DNA of 16,639 nucleotides, taken from positions 1-16,639 of the forward strand of contig JAKAAK010000037.1 of NCBI GenBank assembly GCA_021797025.1, written 5' to 3'. The position numbers and the translations under genes were made by a program. The DNA comes from Thermoplasmata archaeon (lineage in GTDB: Archaea; Thermoplasmatota; Thermoplasmata; Thermoplasmatales; Thermoplasmataceae). The notes beneath the pieces are model-generated. The model worked only from the letters and a program-made list of their open reading frames with translations, was not told the DNA's origin and ran no database searches. Positions 1 through 6,904 of this stretch are shown in pieces (within the stretch, counting starts at the first letter, position 1; every line of letters starts with the position of its first letter).

Positions 1-120
1 CTCTGAATAATATAAATTAAAAAATAATTAAAGAAAATACGTATTTTTGAATATCAATAGCGTAAGCTATAGAAGTTATGAATATTTATATGTAAAAAGT
101 AAAATTAATATAGTATACTA
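1..120 (+). mobile_element. IS110-like element, 3' end (copy 1, truncated by window edge)
   Basis: This stretch aligns without gaps, at roughly 90% identity by eye, to 5462-5581. At that second copy it directly follows and overlaps the C-terminus of an IS110-family transposase. Here the first bases encode the last codons (..LNNIN) and a TAA stop at 18-20, so the rest of the element lies to the left of the window. After the stop there are about 100 bp of conserved non-coding sequence with a hairpin at 57-70 (ATAGC-GTAA-GCTAT). It ends in the palindrome TAGTATACTA at 111-120, after which the two copies diverge. The IS110 assignment comes from the protein remnant at copy 2. Confidence 0.65.
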
Positions 121-439
121 TATAAAGAAATTTTTCAATGCTGTTGATAATAGTCATTTAATACTTTTATATATGAATCCTATGGGATTAATGTTAAATA
201 AATCTGATACATATACAAATAGTTTTTTAGAGTTATTTAACTACCTTTTAATGATTTATTGGAATACCAGTAAAGTGGAGTTAGAATTAGATACAAAATT
301 TAATTATATAGCCTTAATATGCCCAATGTTTATCAGAGTAATAGCAATACAAATAATGAATTCTGAAATTAAAGACTATGTTTCTGAATTGTTATTCAAA
401 ATAGTTCAAAATTTAAGGTTTATTGAAACATTTTTTTAA
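47..439 (+). CDS. Unrecognised small ORF starting inside the IS110-like end
   Basis: This is an open frame of 130 codons from the ATG at 47. The first 24 or so codons lie within the IS110-like 3' end, so they are not native to the gene. The first in-frame ATG outside the element is at 173, giving an 88-residue product. The sequence is rich in Ile, Leu, Asn and Phe with hydrophobic patches (for example around FNYIALICPMFIRVIAI), and I recognise no family. It has no clear ribosome binding site. It runs convergently into the 3' end of the decayed epimerase, overlapping by about 20 bp. It may be the C-terminal remnant of a gene interrupted by the insertion, or simply AT-rich sequence open by chance. 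Confidence 0.25.
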   Translation: MNINSVSYRSYEYLYVKSKINIVYYIKKFFNAVDNSHLILLYMNPMGLMLNKSDTYTNSFLELFNYLLMIYWNTSKVELELDTKFNYIALICPMFIRVIAIQIMNSEIKDYVSELLFKIVQNLRFIETFF

Positions 440-1254
440 CAACTGTCTTGATATCATATTCAGGTTCAAATTGCAATTCTTTCTTTGCTTTTCCTATATT
501 TGCCATTGTAAACATCTGATAGCTTGTAAAAGGATTTCTTACATATCTTGCTTCAATATCGGAATGCATAGCTTCATTTATAATTTTAAGTATTGCATTA
601 AAATCTATTGATATTCCTGTGCCTATATTATAAGCTTACTATGCTTTGCCTTTCTCTATTGCCAGATATCACCGGTGCTTTATTGGCCATCAAATCGTTG
701 ATAAATTTATAAAATATACTTGAATAGACTCCTTTTCTGTTTTCTCCAGACATAGATGTGTTGAAATATCTCAAATCTCAAATATACCGAATCAAGTTTT
801 TTCAACAGTGAAAATGACCTTGCTGTTAATTCGTTTGTATATTTTGTCACTGAATAAAGATTGGGAGAGCTGTCTGTAATCATACTTTCCGTTACCTGTG
901 TATCTGTGTCTCCATATATTGCTGATGATGATGCCAGAATTACTTTTTAACATTATTTTTATATGCTGCTTTCGGTATAATATAAGTTCCCATAATATTG
1001 ATTTTATATCCTTTGCCATCTATGTTTTCAAATTCTTGTGGTGATATTACTGTTGCAAGATTAAACACATAGTCAATATCTTTGAATGAGTTTTCGAGCG
1101 TTTTATAATCCATAATATTACCAGTTATATTTTCTATGGCATTGTTATGTTTATCTGCTATATTATATAATACTGTGTAATATTCTTTCTTATTCAATAG
1201 TTCGATGATATTCCTGCCGATAAATCCAGAACTACCAATAACCGGGACTTTCAT
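420..1254 (-). pseudogene. NAD-dependent epimerase/dehydratase (extended SDR), decayed
   Basis: The intact N-terminus carries a Rossmann nucleotide-binding motif (VIGSSGFIGRNI, matching GxxGFIG). Frame then changes near the T-run at 944-948. The next frame continues with SSSAIYGD and the catalytic YSVTK motif (the YxxxK of this family). A 7-base tandem duplication (ATCTCAA at 768-774 and 775-781) breaks it again. The third frame carries YFNTSMSGENRKGVYSS, then a stop and apparent loss of a few dozen codons near 620-640. The last frame reads NIGTGISIDFNAI to the terminal stop at 420-422. Such proteins interconvert or dehydrate nucleotide sugars (UDP-glucose 4-epimerase or dTDP-glucose dehydratase relatives), which suits the neighbouring glycosyltransferases. 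The exact substrate cannot be told. The frame breaks make a functional product very unlikely. Confidence 0.88.
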
Positions 1255-1345
1255 TATTATTCTATTATAACTATTAATAAATTTCTTTGCATTGACGTAT
1301 CTTGAACGTTGACTATGTAAAATATTTTGCCTCGATTATATATGG

Positions 1346-1355
1346 TATAAATATA
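1346..1355 (+). promoter_or_regulatory. Candidate archaeal TATA box for the 1453 operon
   Basis: TATAAATATA lies in an AT-rich gap between the divergent epimerase pseudogene and the glycosyltransferase at 1453. Transcription about 25 bp downstream would leave a leader of roughly 70 nt. A weak GGAG at 1432-1435 lies rather far from the start codon. The low-complexity AT background makes this a tentative call. Confidence 0.3.
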
Positions 1356-1452
1356 TACAAGTTTATTGTATATACCTAGTAACTAGCCAGACACACAATG
1401 TCTAACATAGAGAGAACGGTAAATTTTATTAGGAGTTTTAAAATCAAAGTCA

Positions 1453-2610
1453 ATGCATATTGCATACGTGGGGAACTTCCATAATTTTGGGCATTCTGTT
1501 GCTAGCATCACAACTGCTATGGTGTACTTGACATCTGAGTTGAGGGAAGTTGAAAGCATTGATGTTTTCTGTGCATACCCCAACATTACCATCGAGAAAA
1601 CATTTATACCGGATAAGGTTAAAATTAAACCAACATTTGATCCTAGTAAGCCATTGTCAACACTTAACTTGTATGGAATCAATTGGAAAAATTACGATAG
1701 AGTTATTTTCAATATTCTGCCCACGTCATTTGGGAAGTCATCAGTGCTAAACATGTTGGGACTGCTTGCACCCTATATTCTAACGAAACTTGGCAACAGA
1801 AACATCAGGGTTGTATACCACAATTCTACTTTCACTAACGATGTTGAGAAATTAGGTTACAATTCGCGGATAGATAAGTTTAAGAAGTTTATACTTTCCA
1901 AAGTTGAAATGCGTATGTTTATGTCCGTACCCACCTATATGCCTCTTAAGATCTATGTCGACAAGATACTGTCAAAGGACAAGAAAGCAATGATAAAATA
2001 TATAGATATGAGATATTTCGAGGGTGTGCCTACAATTTATATGAATGCCCTCTCGAAGAATAAGTTAATCGAAAAGAGTGAAAATTTAAAGAAAGTAGTT
2101 CTCCTGCATGGATACTGGGGTCCACAGAAAAACCTTGAATTTGCACTGAAAAATCTTTCAGAGTTAAGAAAAGAAGGTATTGAATTTTACCTGATTCTGA
2201 GTGGAGGCTTTAACAGCAATTTTCCTACCTATGTAGACTATTACAATGAACTGGTTAAAAAGTACTCCAATACAATTGATGAAAGGATAGGATACATAGC
2301 TGAAAAGGATATCTTGCAACTGTTTCTTCGTTCCGATCTTGTGGTAATACCATACAATACTCCTGGAGGCCATTCAGGAGTTTTAGAGACTTCTATTACA
2401 TTCTATAACACCGTGTTATGTATCAGACACCCTGAATATGAAGAACAATCATCTGGATTCGATAATATAATTCTTACTGATCAAGATCATTTTCATAAAG
2501 ATTTGAATATGTGCCTGAAAGTAAAAAATCAAGGCAACAGTAATGTCTATATTTATATTTCGGAGAAAATTAATCAAGCAGTCAGTTCAATAAAACAGCT
2601 TTTGAAATAA
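1453..2610 (+). CDS. GT-B fold glycosyltransferase, GT4-like
   Basis: The product is 385 residues, normal for GT4 enzymes, and probably cytoplasmic since there is no signal peptide or membrane segment. The N-terminus (MHIAYVGNFHNFGHSVAS) resembles the first strand and loop of the acceptor-side Rossmann domain. The C-terminal donor domain opens around residue 215 with VVLLHGYWGPQKNLEFALK, followed by GYIAEKDILQLFLRSDLVVIPY and GGHSGVLET. In classical GT4 enzymes the last block is E-x7-E; here only the second Glu (about residue 312) is evident, and the first position is not acidic. Such enzymes move a sugar from a nucleotide-sugar donor to a growing glycan. It is the first gene of a likely three-gene operon. 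Donor and acceptor are unknown. Confidence 0.8.
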   Translation: MHIAYVGNFHNFGHSVASITTAMVYLTSELREVESIDVFCAYPNITIEKTFIPDKVKIKPTFDPSKPLSTLNLYGINWKNYDRVIFNILPTSFGKSSVLNMLGLLAPYILTKLGNRNIRVVYHNSTFTNDVEKLGYNSRIDKFKKFILSKVEMRMFMSVPTYMPLKIYVDKILSKDKKAMIKYIDMRYFEGVPTIYMNALSKNKLIEKSENLKKVVLLHGYWGPQKNLEFALKNLSELRKEGIEFYLILSGGFNSNFPTYVDYYNELVKKYSNTIDERIGYIAEKDILQLFLRSDLVVIPYNTPGGHSGVLETSITFYNTVLCIRHPEYEEQSSGFDNIILTDQDHFHKDLNMCLKVKNQGNSNVYIYISEKINQAVSSIKQLLK

Positions 2611-2635
2611 GCCAAAATGAAGGTGAAGTTGATAG

Positions 2636-3421
2636 GTGCTTTTACTTTCATTTGTATTTAACTGTAGACAGCATAAATTAAATAACTTTATTGTATTATA
2701 TTGGCAAATGAATACTATGCAAAGGGGGAAAAATTTTGACAAATTTATGCTTATTTATAAGGAATTTAAGGAAGACAAATATGGTAAGTGTGTGGACATA
2801 GACTTGTTCGCCATAACACAATTCGACCTAAATACGGCTAAGAGATATGTCGTACTTGCCAAATACAGAGCTACAACTCAATATCTACAGAAAAATCCAT
2901 TAGGACATACTGTCGTTGATTTCTGGTCTTGCTTCGGTGCGTTTATACCCATATTTTCTAACACGGTTAAGGACGTTATTTCAGGTAGTGCGTTTGATGG
3001 GCAGGTAACTATAGCAAGAGATCTAGTGACACTCACGCAGTATCCCAATGTACGAGTTGAAAAAGATCGTGAGGAGGGCACGTTGCCGCACTTTGATAAT
3101 GTGAAGTTTGATACCATACTGGCGACCTATATGCTGGAACATAATTTGAACTACAAAGATATTATTATGGAACATAAGAAGGTATTAAAGTCGGGGGGGG
3201 AACTGATTGTTTTACTTTCCTGTAAATATTTCCTTTATCGCCTCTTTGCGAAACGAAAGGTAGAACAGAATGCAGAAAGAGAACACGTCTATCATTCAAG
3301 GAGAGGAGCTAATGAGGCTGAGACCTTTATTTCCAATAACTTTAAGGAAGTTCACACCGCCAATGTATATACGTTCATTTATGTTGCGTTTTTAGTCATA
3401 GAGTCAAGGTGCATAAAATGA
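2636..3421 (+). CDS. Class I SAM-dependent methyltransferase with degenerate SAM motif
   Basis: The second half is recognisable as Methyltransf_11/23-type: FDTILATYMLEHNLNYKDII, then KKVLKSGGELIVLLS, matching post-motif II and motif III. The expected motif I (DxGxGxG) reads VVDFWSCFGAF, having lost the first two glycines. The acidic residue usually found at the end of strand 2 is also not obvious (DVISGSAFDG). The enzyme may be inactive or altered. The start is uncertain: GTG at 2636 has AGGTGA 9 nt upstream but yields an odd hydrophobic N-terminus. ATG at 2708 or 2747 would give a more typical protein but lacks a well-placed ribosome site. The stop overlaps the next start as ATGA. Its likely role, if active, is sugar O-methylation. 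Confidence 0.72.
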   Translation: MLLLSFVFNCRQHKLNNFIVLYWQMNTMQRGKNFDKFMLIYKEFKEDKYGKCVDIDLFAITQFDLNTAKRYVVLAKYRATTQYLQKNPLGHTVVDFWSCFGAFIPIFSNTVKDVISGSAFDGQVTIARDLVTLTQYPNVRVEKDREEGTLPHFDNVKFDTILATYMLEHNLNYKDIIMEHKKVLKSGGELIVLLSCKYFLYRLFAKRKVEQNAEREHVYHSRRGANEAETFISNNFKEVHTANVYTFIYVAFLVIESRCIK

Positions 3422-4566
3422 GAATGATTATTTTCTCAAGACATCTTGGAAGTGCGGGGATGACAAAAGCCATCGCCAAGGAATATAACGGTCTGAAGAA
3501 GAGGGGAAATGATGTTACTGTGATTACAATGAATAAGGATTTGCCTGATTTCTATAAGGAATATTATAAAAATATAGATGTGCATGTGCTGGGAGGAAAT
3601 CGATCTTCAATTCCTTTTGACGACATCTTGAAAACCCAAATTACAAATATTTCTGGCATAAAAGTTTTGGATTTCATTCGTTTAACCGTTATGGTTTTCA
3701 AGAAACTCAAAATGGAGGAATCTGAAATGATCTTGTTCCATGAAATATTTCCTGCCGCTGTTTCATTACCTTTCTTATTCGTTTCCAAAAGAAAGTATTC
3801 CATTTACCTGCATGATAATTCTTTCATGGCTATTTCAAAAAACCAATCGATGAGTACATCTATAAAGAACAAGATTTCCGAAGTTGCTTTGAAGTGGATA
3901 ATAGCAAGATCTGCGATTACCTTATGCGTATCACCTAAGCTTGAGAGATATATAAAGGAAAGAGTAGGCAGTAATAATATAGCTTTCCTTCCTCTTGGAA
4001 TTGACGTTGCTGAAAAACTACCACAAGTTGATCAGAGGCATGACGTGATCACATATTCGTTCTGGGATCGCTGGAGGAGACCTGAAATATACCTAAAGGT
4101 GGCATCATTACTGCCGGACAATATCAAATTGATAATTGCAGGAAAGTGGCATAATAGTGAATACCTCAATGAATTCAGGCAACGTATACATGAGATGGGG
4201 TTGTCCAGCAAAGTTATATTACACCCTGAAATTTCAGAGAAGGAGAAGAACGGTTTACTCTCCAGTTCACTTGCCCTTGTTAGATTTGGGTTCAGAGAAG
4301 ATGGTATGCCCGGTGGAGTCTTGGAAGCACTGGGTTTCGGCTGTCCTGTTATCGTTAATAAAGAACTGGGGGCCTCCTCATATCTGGAAAATGGAAAGAA
4401 TGGGTTTATTGTAGAATCTGCGGAGGAAACTGCAGCTATCATTGTAAGACTAAGTAAGGATAGTGATCTTCTCGAAAGATTATCACTAGCTTCTTATCTA
4501 TATTCAAAGGCGCATGGCTGGTGCGATCATAACCTGCAACTTAACGGGTTTTTGTTGAAACCCTAA
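3418..4566 (+). CDS. GT4-family glycosyltransferase
   Basis: I place the start at ATG 3418, which forms an ATGA overlap with the upstream stop and has AAGGTG at 3406-3411, six bases upstream. A GTG at 3409 would merely add three residues. The product is 382 residues with the two-domain GT-B pattern. The N-terminal MIIFSRHLGSAGMTKAIAKE has the glycine-containing acceptor-domain loop. The linker region has SPKLERYIKE and a PLGID turn. The donor domain shows IKLIIAGKWHNSEYL, HPEISEKEKNGLLSSS and REDGMPGGVLEALGFGCPVI, close to the GT4 acidic signature, followed by NGFIVES. It is a cytoplasmic enzyme that adds a nucleotide-activated sugar to a glycan. Translation is probably coupled to the methyltransferase before it. 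Confidence 0.88.
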   Translation: MRMIIFSRHLGSAGMTKAIAKEYNGLKKRGNDVTVITMNKDLPDFYKEYYKNIDVHVLGGNRSSIPFDDILKTQITNISGIKVLDFIRLTVMVFKKLKMEESEMILFHEIFPAAVSLPFLFVSKRKYSIYLHDNSFMAISKNQSMSTSIKNKISEVALKWIIARSAITLCVSPKLERYIKERVGSNNIAFLPLGIDVAEKLPQVDQRHDVITYSFWDRWRRPEIYLKVASLLPDNIKLIIAGKWHNSEYLNEFRQRIHEMGLSSKVILHPEISEKEKNGLLSSSLALVRFGFREDGMPGGVLEALGFGCPVIVNKELGASSYLENGKNGFIVESAEETAAIIVRLSKDSDLLERLSLASYLYSKAHGWCDHNLQLNGFLLKP

Positions 4567-4904
4567 TGGAACCTTGTCGTATCGTTTGACCTTCTCCATA
4601 AGGGTTCAGGATATAGTTCTCTTTTTCTAGATATGGTTATAATTAACAATCTTGTAAAACTCTTGTAGGGCTTAAATCCAATTGAACAAGATTACCACCA
4701 GTTAATGCACATAGAAATTGAGAAATAGGTTACAGTAGACCATTTAATGTCTGTGCATTAAAAGAATGGTAGATTTAACATCTTTCATTACACTATCAAT
4801 TACTATCTTGACTTTACACTATCTTAACGATATTATTATGTGGGTACACTAAATATGTATATCTGTTATTTCGCTTTTATTCTATATTTTAGGTATTTTT
4901 AACG
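4567..4904 (+). other. Non-coding gap after the first glycosyltransferase operon
   Basis: There is no convincing gene here. A T-rich stretch at about 4618-4627 (CTCTTTTTCT) could serve as an archaeal poly-T terminator. A short open frame follows the glycosyltransferase stop directly (about 4567-4668) with no start or recognisable family. The inverted repeat at 4702-4761 and the first copy of a 12-base direct repeat at 4840-4851 are listed separately. The sequence TTACACTATCAAT at 4788-4800 recurs at 5619-5631. Confidence 0.5.
4702..4761 (+). repeat. Perfect 10-bp inverted repeat, 40-bp spacer
   Basis: TTAATGCACA at 4702-4711 is exactly matched by its reverse complement TGTGCATTAA at 4752-4761. 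The spacer shows no gene. A 10-bp perfect match at this spacing is more than usual background even in AT-rich DNA, since the arms include GC-containing GCAC/GTGC. It could be the ends of a tiny mobile relic, a hairpin in RNA, or a protein-binding pair. Nothing distinguishes these. Confidence 0.45.
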
Positions 4905-4942
4905 ATGATTAAAATACAAATATTTATCAAGTGGGTACACTA
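4840..4942 (+). repeat. Direct repeat GTGGGTACACTA, two copies
   Basis: GTGGGTACACTA occurs at 4840-4851 and again at 4931-4942, 91 bp apart. The second copy lies within the first codons of the small ORF at 4905. It may be a relic of an insertion footprint or a regulatory repeat. The flanks of the two copies differ. Confidence 0.4.
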
Positions 4943-5156
4943 TATTATTCATGGTATAATACACCTTCAACGATCTGGGAAGAACAGGTATATTGTATTG
5001 AGGTGGAATAGGAGGATTAATAGAGTGGTTACAATAGTGAAGGAGGTCAGTATTGGCATAGCTGAAAATTTTGCAAAGATGCTTGAGAGTAATATAGATG
5101 ATATTATACTGAAAAGCCACAGTGCAGGTTATGCACTAGTGATCTGTTCCACTTAA
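4905..5156 (+). CDS. Small basic protein, possibly an Alba-like remnant
   Basis: The frame has 83 codons from the ATG at 4905. The last two thirds look coding: NRYIVLRWNRRINRVVTIVK, then ENFAKMLESNIDDIILKSHS and a hydrophobic end AGYALVICST. The basic strand-helix RRINRVVTIVKEV resembles the Alba family pattern (GRAIsRAVdvaEiv), where a nucleic-acid-binding strand leads into helix 2, and the following segment could be the last two strands. The usual N-terminal part with the lysine loop (gkKPvmNYv) is missing, replaced by sequence containing one arm of the 12-base direct repeat. It may be a truncated or chimeric copy. The family match is by eye and weak. No ribosome binding site is evident. 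Confidence 0.35.
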   Translation: MIKIQIFIKWVHYIIHGIIHLQRSGKNRYIVLRWNRRINRVVTIVKEVSIGIAENFAKMLESNIDDIILKSHSAGYALVICST

Positions 5157-5340
5157 TTTAGGAAAATTTTAATTGGAAAATATAAAAATATCTAAATATC
5201 TTAAGAGTGCGTTATATTAGAGATTTTGGACAGATATACAAAGATTCGAATTAACCATTCCCCGAAAATAATTTACCTAGCAACCCAGTAAAAATGACAC
5301 AGATATACTGCAAAAATATTATGATAAGGTTTGTTAGAGG

Positions 5341-5481
5341 AGATATTACACAAGGAAGAAGAATGATGGAATGAAAGGGAATAAACTAATGATTGCGTGT
5401 TCCAACAAATTATTGAATATCATATACTCCGTATTGAAGAATAATATGGATTTTGAAGATCCTCTGGATAATATAAATTAA
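5341..5481 (+). pseudogene. IS110-family transposase, C-terminal remnant
   Basis: An open frame of 46 codons ends in TAA at 5479-5481. It reads RYYTRKKNDGMKGNKLMIAC, then SNKLLNIIYSVLKNN, the typical tail of IS110/IS1111 DEDD transposases (YeRlr.rGk..kvAivAvarKlL.iiyamLk). Just upstream the frame is interrupted by a TAG and only scattered similarity can be traced back to about 5160, so the gene is heavily decayed. The catalytic DEDD domain and the serine region are not visible. The following 100 bp belong to the same element, as shown by copy 1 at the left window edge. Confidence 0.7.
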
Positions 5482-5581
5482 AAAATAATTAAAGAAAGTA
5501 CGTGATTTTGAATACCGATAGCGTAAGCTATGGAAATTATGAAAATTTATGTGTAAAAAGGTAAATTAATATAGTATACTA
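5462..5581 (+). repeat. IS110-like 3' end (copy 2), 120-bp direct repeat of 1-120
   Basis: This block has the same length as 1-120, with about a dozen substitutions and no gaps. It comprises the last six codons of the transposase, the stop, and about 100 bp non-coding. The hairpin ATAGC-GTAA-GCTAT at 5518-5531 is unchanged between copies while neighbouring bases differ. The block ends in TAGTATACTA (5572-5581), where similarity stops, so this is the probable right boundary of the element. The repeats flank the segment with the epimerase pseudogene and the first glycosyltransferase operon in direct orientation. Confidence 0.75.
5482..5581 (+). ncRNA. Candidate structured RNA in the IS110-like 3' region
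   Basis: The non-coding tail after the transposase stop keeps a 5-bp hairpin with a GUAA loop (GNRA type) at 5518-5531. The same hairpin occurs at 57-70 in copy 1, with base differences just outside it (TCa..aGA versus CCg..GGa). IS110-family elements are known to encode a bridge RNA in a non-coding end; in IS1111-type members it lies downstream of the transposase. That this tail is such an RNA is inference. The two internal loops that pair with target and donor cannot be defined from two decayed copies. Confidence 0.22.
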
Positions 5582-5633
5582 AATTATGCAAGGCCATTTA
5601 TAATTTACAGACAATTACTTACACTATCAATAA

Positions 5634-5801
5634 AGGATTTTTATTAATCTAGCCGTATCATTTAAAATATTCAAATTCAAGTATACCGCACCAAGAAACA
5701 ATCTGTGGATAGATGTAATTTTAAGTTGTGAGAAGACAGGCAAGTTTGTCGTATTTCACTATGCAGATATCTATATCTATTTAAACTTCAACTCAATATA
5801 G
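5634..5801 (+). other. Unrecognised open frame, probable gene remnant
   Basis: A 55-codon frame lies between an in-frame TAA at 5631 and a TAG at 5799-5801, with no ATG start. The translation looks protein-like: FKYTAPRNNLWIDVILSCEK, then TGKFVVFHYADIYIYLNFN. It begins about 50 bp past the IS110-like right end and overlaps the end of the minus-strand FkbM gene by 14 bp. I do not recognise the family. It could be the C-terminal tail of a gene cut off by the insertion. Confidence 0.25.
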
Positions 5802-6669
5802 CAAAAATATAACCTGTTTCCATATTGTAATTTTCGGAATTTTTAGTGGGACTTTTCTTTGATTTTTTATATTTTACAGTAAAACCCGCTTCTTCTAATC
5901 TATTTTTTATTTTTTCATACCCATAATGGTATTCCATTTGTATTCTTTTAAATTGCCTCAATGTATTGTTATCTTCATATAATATACTATATTCACAACC
6001 TTCGCAATCCATTTTCAATACAGCATTTTTAATATTATAATTGTTCAACAATGTTTTTAAAGATGATACTTTAATTTCTTTTCCATTTTTTACACTTTTT
6101 AAGCTCGAACTAGTTGTATTTTTAAATTCAGGATCTATATATGCTATTCCATCTTTTCCGTAACCTGAATTCAATAATGTTATTTTGTCATCGAACTTAT
6201 TTGCTTTAATGTTTTCTAAGGCTAGGTTATATGAATACGAATATGGTTCCAAAGCAATAACTTTTTTAGCATTATTTAAGGCAAAATATATAGGTGAGTC
6301 ACCTATATTCGCTCCTATATCAATGACAATTTCATTATCTACATTTAAAAATTTATACTCCTCATTTCCAAACACGGCAAGTAAATCACCCTCATTAATC
6401 GGTAAAGTTATATTTATACCTTTATAAGTGAATTTAAGATTATTACTATCCAACCTGTGTGTATCAATATTAATATTTTTATTGGAAATAAAAGATGCAT
6501 ACATAGATATTAAGGAAAGGTTTAATTTATAGATGTCTCCATTTCTAAAAATAACTCTGATTTCTTTTTCATTTCCTTCATTTTTTATTTGTCGGTAAAC
6601 ACTCCACATCACGCTTATATAATTTTTATATGCCGCCCTATAATTTTTTAGTACTTCTGATATATGCAT
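5788..6669 (-). CDS. FkbM-family SAM-dependent methyltransferase
   Basis: The 293-residue product has a clear FkbM methyltransferase domain. SAM motif I is at about 114-123 (IVIDIGANIG). Strand 2 ends in VIALEPYSYSYNLALENIKA, with E141 as the likely ribose-binding acid. The family signature VLKMDCEGCEYSIL lies near residues 217-230. The N-terminal 100 residues are less conserved. The start ATG at 6667-6669 is supported by a strong site (complement of ACCTCCC, 6679-6685) nine bases upstream. FkbM enzymes O-methylate sugars or related hydroxyls in glycan and secondary-metabolite clusters. The gene stands alone, opposite to its neighbours, between IS110-like and IS3-like debris. It is visibly more AT-rich than the glycosyltransferase genes, suggesting separate acquisition. 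Confidence 0.9.
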   Translation of the reverse strand: MHISEVLKNYRAAYKNYISVMWSVYRQIKNEGNEKEIRVIFRNGDIYKLNLSLISMYASFISNKNINIDTHRLDSNNLKFTYKGINITLPINEGDLLAVFGNEEYKFLNVDNEIVIDIGANIGDSPIYFALNNAKKVIALEPYSYSYNLALENIKANKFDDKITLLNSGYGKDGIAYIDPEFKNTTSSSLKSVKNGKEIKVSSLKTLLNNYNIKNAVLKMDCEGCEYSILYEDNNTLRQFKRIQMEYHYGYEKIKNRLEEAGFTVKYKKSKKSPTKNSENYNMETGYIFAILS

Positions 6670-6708
6670 TATGGTTAGACCTCCCTAATCATAAACAATA
6701 TACTCTTA

Positions 6709-6903
6709 TTAGATTTTATCTTTTTGTTTCATTTCCATACATTTTATGTTTATCTCCTCTGGAGTAATATACTCTATTGCAGAATGCCGTCTCTTACTGT
6801 TATAGAAATATATGTACGATTTTATCGTAGTTATTGCTTCTTCAAATGGAACAAATTACAATTTCCTGATTACTTCCCTTTCAAGAATAAAAATAGAATA
6901 TCA
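6709..6903 (-). pseudogene. IS3-family transposase OrfB, C-terminal remnant
   Basis: Read on the minus strand, this gives ILEREVIRKL, an in-frame TAA at 6856-6858, then FVPFEEAITTIKSYIYFYNS, KRRHSAIEYITPEEIN and a terminal stop at 6709-6711. This matches the end of the IS3 integrase domain (LkrE, FesfeEA...i..YI.fYN.rR.HsalgyltP.e), including the glutamate-containing LERE segment that normally supplies the last acid of the DDE triad. The first two acids are absent because the remnant stops at 6903. There it abuts the left end of another IS3-type element in the opposite orientation. It is non-functional. Confidence 0.8.
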
Positions 6904-6904
6904 C

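Noticed and set aside
423..611. Plus-strand frame of 62 codons
   Set aside because: It lies antisense to the decayed epimerase, whose minus-strand translation gives recognisable family sequence.
4788..5631. TTACACTATCAAT at 4788-4800 and 5619-5631
   Set aside because: The 13-base AT-rich match has unlike flanks and no relation to the element boundaries, so it was not called as a repeat element.
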